DNA of 64,000 nucleotides from an uncultured Spirochaetales bacterium (lineage in GTDB: Bacteria; Spirochaetota; Spirochaetia; Sphaerochaetales; Sphaerochaetaceae): positions 1 through 64,000 of the forward strand of contig CASEAG010000002.1 of NCBI GenBank assembly GCA_949285785.1. The letters run 5' to 3'. The position numbers and the translations under genes are program-made. The notes under the pieces were generated by a model that was not told the DNA's origin, searched no databases, and saw nothing but the letters and a program-made list of their open reading frames with translations. The stretch's first letter is position 1; the number at the start of each line of letters is the position of its first letter. Shown piece by piece: positions 23,243 to 31,583 of this stretch.

Positions 23243-24956
23243 AGGCGAATGCGCTGACGTCGAACAGCCCGGTGTCCGTTATCTTCAGTGCGGGAATGAC
23301 CGGAAGCGCCATGAACGACAGTGTCATGAACGGGTCTATGTCCCTGTTCACACCCAGTCTGTCATAGGCGATCTCGTGCATCTGCCTGAGAACGTCGTAC
23401 ACGCTCATCGCATCATCGTCCGTCATCAGGCCGGCTATCTCCAGACGATGGGTCATCAGCACCTTGCCATCCTGTACGATCGTTATGCCGCCACCGGTGG
23501 CGACCAGTTCATCGACCGCCACAGCCATGTCCTCATCGCTTGTGCCGATCACGATGATGTTGTGCGAGTCATGGGATATCGAGGTGGCGACTGCACCGTT
23601 CTTCATGCCATAGCCTGCAATCAGTCCGACTCCGACGTTCCCTGTGCCCTTGTGGCGTTCCACGGAGGCTATCTTCAGGACATCCAGATTCTCGTCGCGT
23701 ACGAAGAGACCGTCTTCGTCGCGATTCACATCCATCACCAGATTGTCGGTGACCACTGAACCGGGATTGATGCCTATGACCCGGGCCCTGTCGCTTTTGA
23801 GGGGAAGCGCGAGGCGCCAGACGCTGAAATCCTTCACGTCCATCATGCCCGATACCCCGACCGGCTCAACATGGCGGGCCTTCTCGAGGATGAGTCCATG
23901 TGATGCGACGAGTCTTCCCTCGACGTAGACCTCATCGGCCCTTATGGACGACAGGTCATCTGCAATGAAGAAGTCGGCTCTCAGGCCAGGTGCGATGGCA
24001 CCGCGGTCCTTGAGACCGTAGCATGTGGCTGCGTTGATTGTCGCGGCGGCGATGGCCCTCTCCGGTCTCATCCCCGCTCCGATTGCGAGGTTCACCGCGT
24101 TCTGGATATGGCCCTTGTCTATGATGCTCTCAGGCTGGCAGTCGTCCGTACAGAACATCACGCGGTTCATGTTGTCCTCGTCGACACCGGGCAGCAGGGC
24201 GAGCACGTTGCGGCATGCGGTGCCTTCCCTTAGCGCGACGTACATGCCGCGTCTGACCCTGTCGACAAGCTCCTGCGGCGTGGCGCATTCGTGGTCGCTC
24301 ATGATCCTGCAGGCGGAGTAGGCGTCCAGATCCCTGTCCTTCACGTCAGGGGCATGGCCGTCGATGAGCTTGCCTGTCGAATAGGCGCACTCCAGCTTGT
24401 CCAGCACGAAAGGAAGCCCTGCGGCGATTCCAGGGTAGTTCATCATCTCGCCCAGTCCGAGGATGCGCGGCTCGTCGATCATCTTTTCAATCGAATCGGC
24501 CAGCAGTACAGCCCCTGCATTCTCGCTGTCGGTGGCCGGCACGCAGGATGGGAACATGAGATAGACGGAAAGCGGCAGGTCGGCCGATGCGTCGAGCATG
24601 TACCTCATGGCGTCGAGTCCTGCCACGTTGCATATCTCATGTGGGTCCGCGACGACCGTGGTGGTGCCCTTGGGCACGATCAGGTCGCTGAACGCGGCCG
24701 GTGATACGTGTGACGATTCGATATGGCAGTGGGCGTCGATGAATCCGGGGACCACGTAGCGTCCTCCTGCGTCGATCGTCCTCTTGGCCTTCACGTCGGC
24801 GCTGAAGGAGGCGAAATGCCCGTCAACCACCGACACGGCCGCCGGAAAGGTGCACTTGTTGAACACGTCCACCACCTGGCAGTTCGTGATGAGAAGGTCG
24901 GCTTCCCTGCGTCCTTCGCATACGTCTATGAGCGTCGCTGCAAGCTTCTTGTCCAT
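23223..24956 (-). CDS. ade: Adenine deaminase
   Basis: A 577-residue amidohydrolase of the usual length for Ade, converting adenine to hypoxanthine and ammonia. The metal site is G-F-I-D-A-H-C-H-I-E-S-S (H-x-H), followed by the family motif V-A-D-P-H-E-I-C-N-V; the later C-T-D-D-C-Q-P motif is present, and the C-terminal domain carries S-I-S-H-D-S-H-N-I. GGAGGT lies 7 nt before the ATG at 24956, which decides the start. It is divergent from an AzgA-type purine permease, forming an adenine uptake and deamination pair, and lies beside the nucleoside importer. TATCAT upstream (24977-24982) is the likely -10. Confidence 0.96.
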   Translation of the reverse strand: MDKKLAATLIDVCEGRREADLLITNCQVVDVFNKCTFPAAVSVVDGHFASFSADVKAKRTIDAGGRYVVPGFIDAHCHIESSHVSPAAFSDLIVPKGTTTVVADPHEICNVAGLDAMRYMLDASADLPLSVYLMFPSCVPATDSENAGAVLLADSIEKMIDEPRILGLGEMMNYPGIAAGLPFVLDKLECAYSTGKLIDGHAPDVKDRDLDAYSACRIMSDHECATPQELVDRVRRGMYVALREGTACRNVLALLPGVDEDNMNRVMFCTDDCQPESIIDKGHIQNAVNLAIGAGMRPERAIAAATINAATCYGLKDRGAIAPGLRADFFIADDLSSIRADEVYVEGRLVASHGLILEKARHVEPVGVSGMMDVKDFSVWRLALPLKSDRARVIGINPGSVVTDNLVMDVNRDEDGLFVRDENLDVLKIASVERHKGTGNVGVGLIAGYGMKNGAVATSISHDSHNIIVIGTSDEDMAVAVDELVATGGGITIVQDGKVLMTHRLEIAGLMTDDDAMSVYDVLRQMHEIAYDRLGVNRDIDPFMTLSFMALPVIPALKITDTGLFDVSAFAFTGIDP

Positions 24957-25023
24957 ATGCTCTACCTCCACGGGACATGATAGCACGGTTTGCGGTGTGG
25001 CTGGGCATGGAAGATGTGCCGGT

Positions 25024-25042
25024 GATCATCTTGTTGATGATC
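25024..25042. promoter_or_regulatory. Palindrome between ade and the purine permease
   Basis: GATCATC, 5 nt, GATGATC: a 7-bp perfect inverted repeat in the divergent control region, a candidate operator. No purine riboswitch core was found in the gap 24957-25215. Confidence 0.4.
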
Positions 25043-25113
25043 TGGTCCATGTGCCATGGGTTCGCTGTATGGACAGGATAGTCGCCCGTAGACAGTATGG
25101 TAGTCGAAATTCC

Positions 25114-25142
25114 TTGCGGCATGCCAATTTGTCACCTATACT
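25114..25142 (+). promoter_or_regulatory. Promoter of the purine permease gene
   Basis: TTGCGG (25114-25119), 17 nt, TATACT (25137-25142). The start site would fall near 25149, giving a leader of about 67 nt, in contrast to the leaderless genes. Confidence 0.65.
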
Positions 25143-25215
25143 GTGATTGTTGCGACACGTTGCAATGCGGATGTCATCCGCACCTGACACACCATCACCT
25201 AGGGAGGGGAAGCCT

Positions 25216-26580
25216 ATGAAGGATTTCTTCAAACTGCAGGAGGCGGGAACGAACGTAAGACGTGAGATAGTCGCAGGCCTTACGACGTTCTTCACCATGG
25301 CCTACATCATATTCGTCAATCCGAATATGCTCAGCGAGACCGGCATGAGCTGGGAAGGAGTGTTCGTCGCAACCTGTCTTGCAGCTGCGGTGGGAACGCT
25401 GATCATGGCGCTCTTCGCCAACGTACCATACGCAGTGGCTCCCGGAATGGGCCTGAACGCCCTGTTCGCCTACACAGTATGCCTGGCTGGAGGATTCACA
25501 TGGAAGCAGGCCCTCGCGATGGTCTTCATCTGCGGCCTCATAAACATAGTGATCACGGTCACCAAGCTCAGGAAGTCGATAGTCAAGTCGATACCTGAGA
25601 GCCTGCAGAACGCCATCGGCGGCGGTATCGGACTGTTCATCGCATACCTCGGCTTCAACAATGCGGCGCTCATCTCCTTCACTGGAGCATACCCGAGCGT
25701 CACCCCGGGCATGCAGCCTCTGAATACACCGTCCCTGGTCCTTGCCGTGATCGGACTGATGATCATCGTCATCCTGATGGTCATGCAGGTCAAGGGCGCG
25801 ATCCTGATCGGCATCGTGGCCACAACGATCATCGGAATCCCGATGGGCGTCACACAGATCCCGTCATCCATCTTCTCCGATTCCGGTACATGGACCGGAT
25901 TCCGTGAAGTCGCGTTCGCGTTCTTCGGAGGCGACGGATTCGTCTCCCTGTTCTCCGACCCCGCCAAGATCCCGTTCGTCATCGTGACGATCTTCTCGAT
26001 GTGTCTGTCCGATACCTTCGACTCGATAGGAACGTTCATCGGAACCGGACGCAAGAGCGGAATCTTCGATGCCGAGGACGAGAAGGCGCTCGAGGGAAGC
26101 GGATTCAAGAGCCGTCTGGACAAGGCCCTCGTAGCCGACAGCTTCGCGACCAGCATCGGCGCACTGTTCGGAACAAGCAACGCGACTACCTACGTCGAGA
26201 GCTCCGCAGGTATCGCGGCGGGTGGACGCACTGGTCTCACCAGCCTCGTGACCGCCATCATGTTCCTGATCTGTCTGCCGTTCGCAGGATTGATCGGCAT
26301 GGTTCCCGGCGCCGCCACGAGCCCTGCACTGATCGTCGTCGGTATCCTGATGGTCGAGCCGTTCGCGAAGATCAAGTGGACCGATTTCAGCGAAGCGGTC
26401 CCCGCATTCTTCACGGTCGCCGTCATGAGCTTCACCTACGGCATCACCAACGGTATCGCGGCAGGATTCATCATGTACTGCATCACGCTGATCTGCACGA
26501 AGAGGGCCAAGGACATCCACCCGATCATCGCCGGTGCCTCCATCCTCTTCATCGTCGACATCATCCTCAAGGCCATCTGA
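25216..26580 (+). CDS. AzgA-type NCS2 purine permease
   Basis: A 454-residue inner-membrane permease. It starts F-F-K-L-Q-E-A-G-T-N-V-R-R-E-I-V-A-G-L-T then T-F-F-T-M-A-Y-I, the hallmark of the AzgA-like adenine/guanine/hypoxanthine symporters, and has D-T-F-D-S-I-G-T-F and the S-S-A-G-I-A-A-G-G-R-T-G region near residue 335. Twelve to fourteen helices are expected. GGGAGGGG lies about 6 nt before the ATG. It faces adenine deaminase across a shared control region, so imported adenine can be deaminated at once. A terminator hairpin follows. Confidence 0.94.
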   Translation: MKDFFKLQEAGTNVRREIVAGLTTFFTMAYIIFVNPNMLSETGMSWEGVFVATCLAAAVGTLIMALFANVPYAVAPGMGLNALFAYTVCLAGGFTWKQALAMVFICGLINIVITVTKLRKSIVKSIPESLQNAIGGGIGLFIAYLGFNNAALISFTGAYPSVTPGMQPLNTPSLVLAVIGLMIIVILMVMQVKGAILIGIVATTIIGIPMGVTQIPSSIFSDSGTWTGFREVAFAFFGGDGFVSLFSDPAKIPFVIVTIFSMCLSDTFDSIGTFIGTGRKSGIFDAEDEKALEGSGFKSRLDKALVADSFATSIGALFGTSNATTYVESSAGIAAGGRTGLTSLVTAIMFLICLPFAGLIGMVPGAATSPALIVVGILMVEPFAKIKWTDFSEAVPAFFTVAVMSFTYGITNGIAAGFIMYCITLICTKRAKDIHPIIAGASILFIVDIILKAI

Positions 26581-26605
26581 CACGACGGCCCGGAATTGGA
26601 ACGGG

Positions 26606-26630
26606 ATGCTCCTGTCTCAGACAGGGGCAT
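26606..26630 (+). terminator. Terminator of the purine permease gene
   Basis: ATGCTCCTGTC pairs with GACAGGGGCAT (11 bp, one T-G, 3-nt loop), 25 bases after the stop. Confidence 0.75.
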
Positions 26631-26641
26631 TCCTGTCATTG

Positions 26642-26670
26642 TTGCCACCATATGAGTCTTTGAGTATCAT
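26642..26670 (+). promoter_or_regulatory. Leaderless promoter of the AOR-like gene
   Basis: TTGCCA (26642-26647), 17 nt, TATCAT (26665-26670), 8 nt, ATG. Confidence 0.7.
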
Positions 26671-26678
26671 TTCGTGAC

Positions 26679-28232
26679 ATGGAAGGCAGGATTCTCAGGA
26701 TATCGCTGGAGGACGAGACCGTAAGGCAGGAGCGCGTGGACGACCTGTCCATCGTCGACCTGTACGACGTGGTCGATGAACGCACCTTTGCCATCGCCTT
26801 TCCCGGATCGTCTGGGACCCTCGCGCTCTACATCAACAGACAGAGTGGACGCTTCTGCCGTGATGCGGCCCAGTCCGCCCTTGGTGCGAAGATGAATGCA
26901 CTGGGCTTGTGTGCGGTCGTCGTGACAGGTGTCGCGCACAAGCTGTCGTATCTCTATGTCAGCGACGACGACATCTCGATATACCATTGCGAGAACATAC
27001 GCTTCTCATCCGCCCGGAGGTTCTTCCAGCTCCTCTCGTCCAGCGAGGACGACGGATGCATCGCCATCGGCGAGGCGGGAGAGAGGACGAGCCCTCTTGG
27101 CGCTGCCTTGCTGGATACCTCGATGGGTATCGGACGCGGAGGACTTGCCGCGGCAATGGGCTCGATGAACTTCAAGGGCATCATAGCCCACACGGTGTCA
27201 TCACCAGATGGCAAGCAAGCCCCGTCCTGGCCCAGAAGCCGGATCGCCAAGGCCTTCTCTCTGCATGGCTCATCATCCTTCGTTGACAACGGGCTGGCAA
27301 ACGGGTGGCTCTCCACCAGATACTTCAACGGGCATTACGATCCCCGATGCGTCTATCTCGACGGCCGAATGGCATCCAGAATATACAAGGCCGACCATGT
27401 GGCATGCCCGGGCTGCCGCATCGCCTGCCGTCTCGAGGAGGCCGGCGAGCCTCTTGTCGACTGGAGTGCGGCCATGGCGCTTGGAAGCAACATGGGCATA
27501 TTCTCCCTGCAGAAGGTGAACGCCCTGGCAAGGGCATGCATCGCCAGAGGGCTGGATCCTGTCGACACCGGCGAGGTCCTGTCGTATCTGAACACGCTCG
27601 AATCCGTTCCATACACGATTCCGGCTGTCAGAGGGGCGGATGTCGGGGAGCTGGAGCGGATCATCGGCCTGATTGGGGCCAGAAAGGGCAACGGGGAGGC
27701 GGTATCCGCCGGCCTGACAGCACTTGATGGCGCGCTGAGCATCGATGGCAGGAGCTGCAGATACGACTTCCGTGGCTGCCATGCGCAGGCGCTGTTCAGC
27801 GTCCTGGGCGAGAACACTCCATGCTACGTCGACCTCGCCAAAGGGCTTCACAGGATGTTCGACGACGAGACTGTCGGTCGGATCGCGGCCTATCTGAGGC
27901 TCTTCACCCACGCGATGGAGAACATGGGTTCTCCTGCCTTCTTCATGCTGCCGATGTACTTCGACATGGTCTCGCTCCGTCCGATGCGATGGCGGGCGAT
28001 GATGCGCCGCATCATGGCACGCTTCGATGCAAAGGCCGGAGGTGTTCTGCAGCAGGGACTCGGATCCGTCGAAGCGTTCGACAGGCTCCATGGTCCGATT
28101 GAGCACCTTCCGCAACGCTTCCTGCTGCCTTCCGAAGTCGGCTACACGGATGAGGTGAACATGGTCAAGCTGACCCTGGGCTACCAGGACGAGATGCAGT
28201 ACATCAGGAAGAAGATCGCCTCTGGCAGGTGA
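26679..28232 (+). CDS. Divergent aldehyde:ferredoxin oxidoreductase-family protein
   Basis: A 517-residue relative of the tungsten-dependent aldehyde:ferredoxin oxidoreductases, about 80-100 residues shorter than typical members. Family marks are I-G-R-G-G-L-A-A-A-M-G-S-M-N-F-K-G-I (151-168) and the cluster motif C-P-G-C-R-I-A-C (243-250, C-x2-C-x3-C). Much else is eroded: the N-terminal tungstopterin loops (G-P-L-T-G and G-G-x-F-G in relatives) are absent, and the fourth cluster Cys near the C-terminus seems to be replaced (T-H-A-M-E-N-M-G-S-P, 410-419). A three-Cys cluster or a non-catalytic role is possible. ATG 26679 follows a TATCAT box by 8 nt. It ends just before the convergent phosphodiesterase. 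No tungsten uptake or molybdopterin genes are nearby. Confidence 0.75.
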   Translation: MEGRILRISLEDETVRQERVDDLSIVDLYDVVDERTFAIAFPGSSGTLALYINRQSGRFCRDAAQSALGAKMNALGLCAVVVTGVAHKLSYLYVSDDDISIYHCENIRFSSARRFFQLLSSSEDDGCIAIGEAGERTSPLGAALLDTSMGIGRGGLAAAMGSMNFKGIIAHTVSSPDGKQAPSWPRSRIAKAFSLHGSSSFVDNGLANGWLSTRYFNGHYDPRCVYLDGRMASRIYKADHVACPGCRIACRLEEAGEPLVDWSAAMALGSNMGIFSLQKVNALARACIARGLDPVDTGEVLSYLNTLESVPYTIPAVRGADVGELERIIGLIGARKGNGEAVSAGLTALDGALSIDGRSCRYDFRGCHAQALFSVLGENTPCYVDLAKGLHRMFDDETVGRIAAYLRLFTHAMENMGSPAFFMLPMYFDMVSLRPMRWRAMMRRIMARFDAKAGGVLQQGLGSVEAFDRLHGPIEHLPQRFLLPSEVGYTDEVNMVKLTLGYQDEMQYIRKKIASGR

Positions 28233-28235
28233 AGG

Positions 28236-28769
28236 CTATCTTGACAGAGACAGCACGACCCTGTCTCCCTTGAGCTTCCTGACTTCTACCGAGCTTTCCG
28301 TTATCACGGCATAGGTCGCCTTGTACTCGCTTCTGGGGCGGGCAGGGGAGCCCGGGTTCAGGTGGATCACGCCATTGGAGTCTACATACAGCACAGGGAC
28401 ATGCGTATGGCCGAGGATGAAGATGTCGCCACCTGCAAGAGGGAACGGGAATCCGGATGGTTCGCTGATGTAGTGTCCGTGGGTCATCGCGACATGACTG
28501 CCGTCCGGGCATGCCAGGTATGCCGTATCCTTCGGAATCGCGAGGCCTGCATCCTTGAAATCCCACAGCCAGTCGCAGTTGCCCTTGACGGCCACGTATG
28601 CACATGGGGCGTTGTGGAGAATCATCGCCATGGCTGCCGACTTCGGGCACAGGTCCCCTGCAATCAGGATGCGCGAGGCATCCATGTCCCTGGCCCGGTC
28701 CGCGATGTCCTGCAGCATGGCTGCATCTCCGTGTATGTCGGAAGTGACGATGTATGTGTATCTCTCCAT
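28236..28769 (-). CDS. YfcE/MJ0936-family metallophosphoesterase
   Basis: A 177-residue calcineurin-like phosphodiesterase. Metal ligands are clear: T-S-D-I-H-G-D (D-x-H), A-G-D-L-C, K-G-N-C-D (G-N-x-D), M-T-H-G-H and I-L-G-H-T-H. Members hydrolyse phosphodiesters in vitro with Mn or Ni; the cellular substrate is unknown. ATG 28769 lies 6 nt after a TAGACT box with no ribosome site, so the mRNA is probably leaderless. It is divergent from tRNA-Arg and ends 3 bases from the convergent AOR-like gene. Confidence 0.92.
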   Translation of the reverse strand: MERYTYIVTSDIHGDAAMLQDIADRARDMDASRILIAGDLCPKSAAMAMILHNAPCAYVAVKGNCDWLWDFKDAGLAIPKDTAYLACPDGSHVAMTHGHYISEPSGFPFPLAGGDIFILGHTHVPVLYVDSNGVIHLNPGSPARPRSEYKATYAVITESSVEVRKLKGDRVVLSLSR

Positions 28770-28775
28770 GTGTGA

Positions 28776-28781
28776 AGTCTA
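28776..28781 (-). promoter_or_regulatory. Leaderless -10 box of the phosphodiesterase gene
   Basis: TAGACT, then TCACAC (6 nt) and the ATG. The -35 position is weak. Confidence 0.5.
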
Positions 28782-28818
28782 GCAGAAAAGGGATTTCGGC
28801 GCACCCTCGTTCCATGGA

Positions 28819-28847
28819 TTTACATTTATCTCTTTTGTTGCTATATT
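28819..28847 (+). promoter_or_regulatory. Promoter of tRNA-Arg
   Basis: TTTACA (28819-28824), 17 nt, TATATT (28842-28847), 20 nt before the mature tRNA 5' end. Confidence 0.7.
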
Positions 28848-28867
28848 CAGCAAGTACCACAACGGAA

Positions 28868-28941
28868 GGTCCCATAGCTCAGCTGGATAGAGCACTTCCC
28901 TCCTAAGGAAGGGGTCGCGCGTTCGAATCGCGCTGGGGCCA
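28868..28941 (+). tRNA. tRNA-Arg (CCU)
   Basis: A full cloverleaf: acceptor GGTCCCA/TGGGGCC (one T-G), D arm GCTC/GAGC, anticodon stem CTTCC/GGAAG with loop CTCCTAA (anticodon CCT), T arm GCGCG-TTCGAAT-CGCGC. CCA is not encoded. The NusG-like gene starts 26 bases after its 3' end with no visible terminator between. Confidence 0.95.
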
Positions 28942-28967
28942 TATCCGATCCTTCCGGAAAATATCCC

Positions 28968-29573
28968 ATGAACTATTATGTACTCGCCTGCGAGACGGGC
29001 CGCGAAGAGAAGAACATCAGACTGCTTGAGAGCACGGTGAGGCGTCTCCTTCCGGGGGCCTATGTAAAAGGCTACAGCCCTGTCAGGGAGAGCCGCGAGT
29101 TCTGTGCCAGGTCGTGGTCCATGAAGCTGCGTCCCCTGATACCCGGCTATGTGATCGTCGTGAGCGACAGCGAACTGTGGAGGATAAGGAAGGAGATCTT
29201 CATGATCTCGGACACGTGCTACGGCTTCCTGAAGAACATCGACGGGACCTGCGAGCTGCGCGGGGGCGACCTGGCCTTCGCCATGTGGGTCGAGGAGAAC
29301 GGCGGACATATCCGCCCATCGAAGATCATCATCGACGAGAACAGGTTCTCGCCTCAGGACAAGGTCATGATAGTATCGGGGCCGCTGAAGGATCTCGAAG
29401 GGACGATAACATCCATCTACAAGGGAGTCAGGGTCACTGTCGAGGTCAAGGTCATGAACGAGGTGCGCCGCCTGACGCTTCCCGTCGAGGTCGTCGACCG
29501 CATTCCCGCCGTCGATGAGAAGAAGGACAGTGGGCGTTTCGTCGTCCGAACGCTTGAGGACGGGGAGAAGTGA
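28968..29573 (+). CDS. NusG-like specialised transcription factor (LoaP/RfaH type)
   Basis: A 201-residue protein with an N-terminal NGN domain (M-N-Y-Y-V-L-A-C-E-T-G-R-E-E, then L-I-P-G-Y-V-I-V near residue 63) and a C-terminal KOW motif (V-M-I-V-S-G-P-L-K-D-L-E-G-T at about 135). Such NusG paralogues ride with RNA polymerase to suppress termination in particular long operons, usually for exopolysaccharide or secondary metabolites; neither is seen here. No good ribosome site precedes the ATG. With no terminator after tRNA-Arg, the likely transcript starts at the tRNA promoter, and tRNA 3' processing would leave an mRNA with a leader of about 26 nt. It may instead be the sole NusG of the organism, but its divergence argues against this. 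Confidence 0.85.
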   Translation: MNYYVLACETGREEKNIRLLESTVRRLLPGAYVKGYSPVRESREFCARSWSMKLRPLIPGYVIVVSDSELWRIRKEIFMISDTCYGFLKNIDGTCELRGGDLAFAMWVEENGGHIRPSKIIIDENRFSPQDKVMIVSGPLKDLEGTITSIYKGVRVTVEVKVMNEVRRLTLPVEVVDRIPAVDEKKDSGRFVVRTLEDGEK

Positions 29574-29574
29574 A

Positions 29575-30198
29575 ATGGAATTCACCCTGACGCTTGTCAG
29601 ACACGGTGAGAGCGAGGCGAACGTGAACCACATGCTCTCGGGCTGCATGGATGTCCCTCTCACGCAGCATGGAAGGATGGAGCTCAAGGCGCTCAGGGAC
29701 AATGTGGACTACCCTGTCAGCGACAGGTACTACTGCTCTCCGCTCCAGCGCTGCCAGGACACTTTCCGCATACTGTTTCCAGACCGTACTCCCATAGTGC
29801 GCGACTGTTTCAAGGAGATAGACTTCCGCTCCCTGGAGGGCTGGGTGCTCAGCACGAAGGCGGAGATCGACGCCTACTTCGCCAGCTGGGTCGCGGACGA
29901 ACCGTATCTTGACGAGGAGACCTTCAGCGATGTGGCGGCCCGTGCGAAGCCCGCCATCCTGGACACCGTCAGGGAATGCCTTGAAGACGGACTGTCCAGC
30001 GCCACGGTCGTCATGCACTCCGGAATAATGCGCACTGCGGTGATAGCCCTCTTCGGCCAGCCGAAGGAGGACTTCCTGTCCATGAGCGTGCCCAACGGTC
30101 TGGGCTATGTCGTCACGTTCGACGACGACAGGCCGGTCTCGTACCATGGACTGCTTCGCAGGGACGGAGCCTCCTCCAGAGGTGCAGGCATCGGCTGA
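29575..30198 (+). CDS. Histidine phosphatase family protein
   Basis: A 207-residue protein of the phosphoglycerate mutase-like superfamily. The phosphohistidine motif L-V-R-H-G-E-S-E-A-N is at residues 7-16, the second basic motif is Y-Y-C-S-P-L-Q-R-C, the conserved Glu is in E-I-D-F-R-S-L-E-G and the second His is in V-M-H-S-G-I-M-R. It is expected to be a cytoplasmic phosphatase (CobC or GpmB-like) of unknown substrate. GGGGAGAAG stands about 6 nt before the ATG, which is 1 base after the NusG-like stop, so the two genes are co-translated. Confidence 0.9.
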   Translation: MEFTLTLVRHGESEANVNHMLSGCMDVPLTQHGRMELKALRDNVDYPVSDRYYCSPLQRCQDTFRILFPDRTPIVRDCFKEIDFRSLEGWVLSTKAEIDAYFASWVADEPYLDEETFSDVAARAKPAILDTVRECLEDGLSSATVVMHSGIMRTAVIALFGQPKEDFLSMSVPNGLGYVVTFDDDRPVSYHGLLRRDGASSRGAGIG

Positions 30199-30225
30199 TG
30201 GATGTAAAACATTGCCGGTGCCTCA

Positions 30226-30255
30226 TTGATACTCTGCATCGGCTTTGGGTATCCT
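30226..30255 (+). promoter_or_regulatory. Promoter of the MFS-EamA operon
   Basis: TTGATA (30226-30231), 18 nt, TATCCT (30250-30255), with a ribosome site AGGAGAG before the GTG start at 30285. Confidence 0.65.
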
Positions 30256-30284
30256 GTCTCCTGTATTCATAGGAGAGACAAGCC

Positions 30285-31583
30285 GTGGCAGAGAGAAAGA
30301 GCCTGAAGGGCTATTACCTTACGACGTTCCTCATCGGACTGGGATTCTTCACGATGGGTCTGATGGATCCCCTTTACGACACCTACATCCCAATCTTCCT
30401 GGCGAAGTACATCGACAGCAGCAGTTTGATCGGCATGATCATGACGTTCGACAACATCCTGGCCATCTTCCTCATCCCGGTCACCTCGGCCTTGAGCGAC
30501 AGGCTGGACACCCCGATCGGCCGCAGGATGCCGTTCATTGTCATCCTGCTTCCCATAGCCGCCCTGCTCTTCGGCCTGATTCCATTCGCGGCTCTCTCGT
30601 CGCTGTGGCTGCTGGTCGCCCTCGTCTTCCTTTTCAACCTGTCCAAGCAGTCGGTCCGCGGCCCCGTGGTCGCGCTCATGCCCGACATGGTCCCCGGCGA
30701 CCTGCGCTCGGAGGCCAACGGAGTCATAAACACCATGGGAGGCATCGCCACGATACTCGGAACCGTGGCCCTGGCGCGGCTGATGGACGTGTACATCTTG
30801 ATCCCGGGACATGAGGAGCCCGTGAACGACATACTTGCCTTCCCGGTGGCGTCCGTGTTCGTCGTCCTCGCCGTCGTCCTGCTGTTCATCTTCGTCAAGG
30901 AACGCAACTCCCAGGTGCCACGCGAGAGCAGCAAGGAGGAGAAGGAGCCCATACTCAGGAGCCTGAAGGTCGTCCTCGGGGAGAAGAACAAGAGCGCGCT
31001 GTTCATCCTGATCTCGCTGCTGTGTTGGTTCATCGCATACCAGGGTGTCCTTCCGTTCGTCGGCCTGTACAGCGTCGAGGTCTTGGGCACCAGCAGCGGT
31101 ACGGCATCCCTTGCCGCGGGCATGGTCGGCATCGCATACGCCATCTTCGCGATCCCCTCGGGAAAGGTCGCACACCGCTTCGGACGCAAGAGGACGATCC
31201 GCATCTCCCTGGTCTGTCTGGTCGCCGTGACCGTGCTCGTGTTCATACATAGCTACCTGACGGCATCATGGAACGGCATGGCGAGGCTGCTGACGTTCTG
31301 GGCGTTGCTGTTCCTCTTCGGCATCTTCTGGGTGTCGGTCGTCACAAACTCGTTCCCGATGCTCTGGCAGATGTCGGACTACAGTACAGTGGGCATCTAC
31401 ACCGGCCTGTACTACTTCTTCAGCCAGACGGCCAGCATCATCGCTCCTCCGATCTCCGGTGGCTGCATCGACCTGTTCGGCTACCCCTCGCTCTTCCTCT
31501 TCACGGCCTTCTTCATGGCCGTTGCGTTCTTCACGATGAGGAAGGTGGACAGGGGCGAGCCTGACGACCTGGCGAAATCCTGA
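30285..31583 (+). CDS. MFS transporter, SLC45/GPH-like
   Basis: A 432-residue major facilitator with twelve predicted membrane helices. The loop after helix 2 reads A-L-S-D-R-L-D-T-P-I-G-R-R-M-P, typical of the SLC45 and glycoside-pentoside-hexuronide branches, which carry sugars such as maltose, sucrose or beta-glucosides with H+ or Na+. A second-half copy of the motif is H-R-F-G-R-K-R-T. The start is GTG 30285 with AGGAGAG 7 nt upstream. It overlaps the following EamA gene by one base. The cargo cannot be told from sequence. Confidence 0.88.
   Translation: MAERKSLKGYYLTTFLIGLGFFTMGLMDPLYDTYIPIFLAKYIDSSSLIGMIMTFDNILAIFLIPVTSALSDRLDTPIGRRMPFIVILLPIAALLFGLIPFAALSSLWLLVALVFLFNLSKQSVRGPVVALMPDMVPGDLRSEANGVINTMGGIATILGTVALARLMDVYILIPGHEEPVNDILAFPVASVFVVLAVVLLFIFVKERNSQVPRESSKEEKEPILRSLKVVLGEKNKSALFILISLLCWFIAYQGVLPFVGLYSVEVLGTSSGTASLAAGMVGIAYAIFAIPSGKVAHRFGRKRTIRISLVCLVAVTVLVFIHSYLTASWNGMARLLTFWALLFLFGIFWVSVVTNSFPMLWQMSDYSTVGIYTGLYYFFSQTASIIAPPISGGCIDLFGYPSLFLFTAFFMAVAFFTMRKVDRGEPDDLAKS

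Noticed and set aside
24957-25215. Purine riboswitch ahead of ade or the AzgA-type permease
   Set aside because: I looked for the conserved core (TATAA, junction, TTTCTACC) and did not find it; a short palindrome is the only structure.
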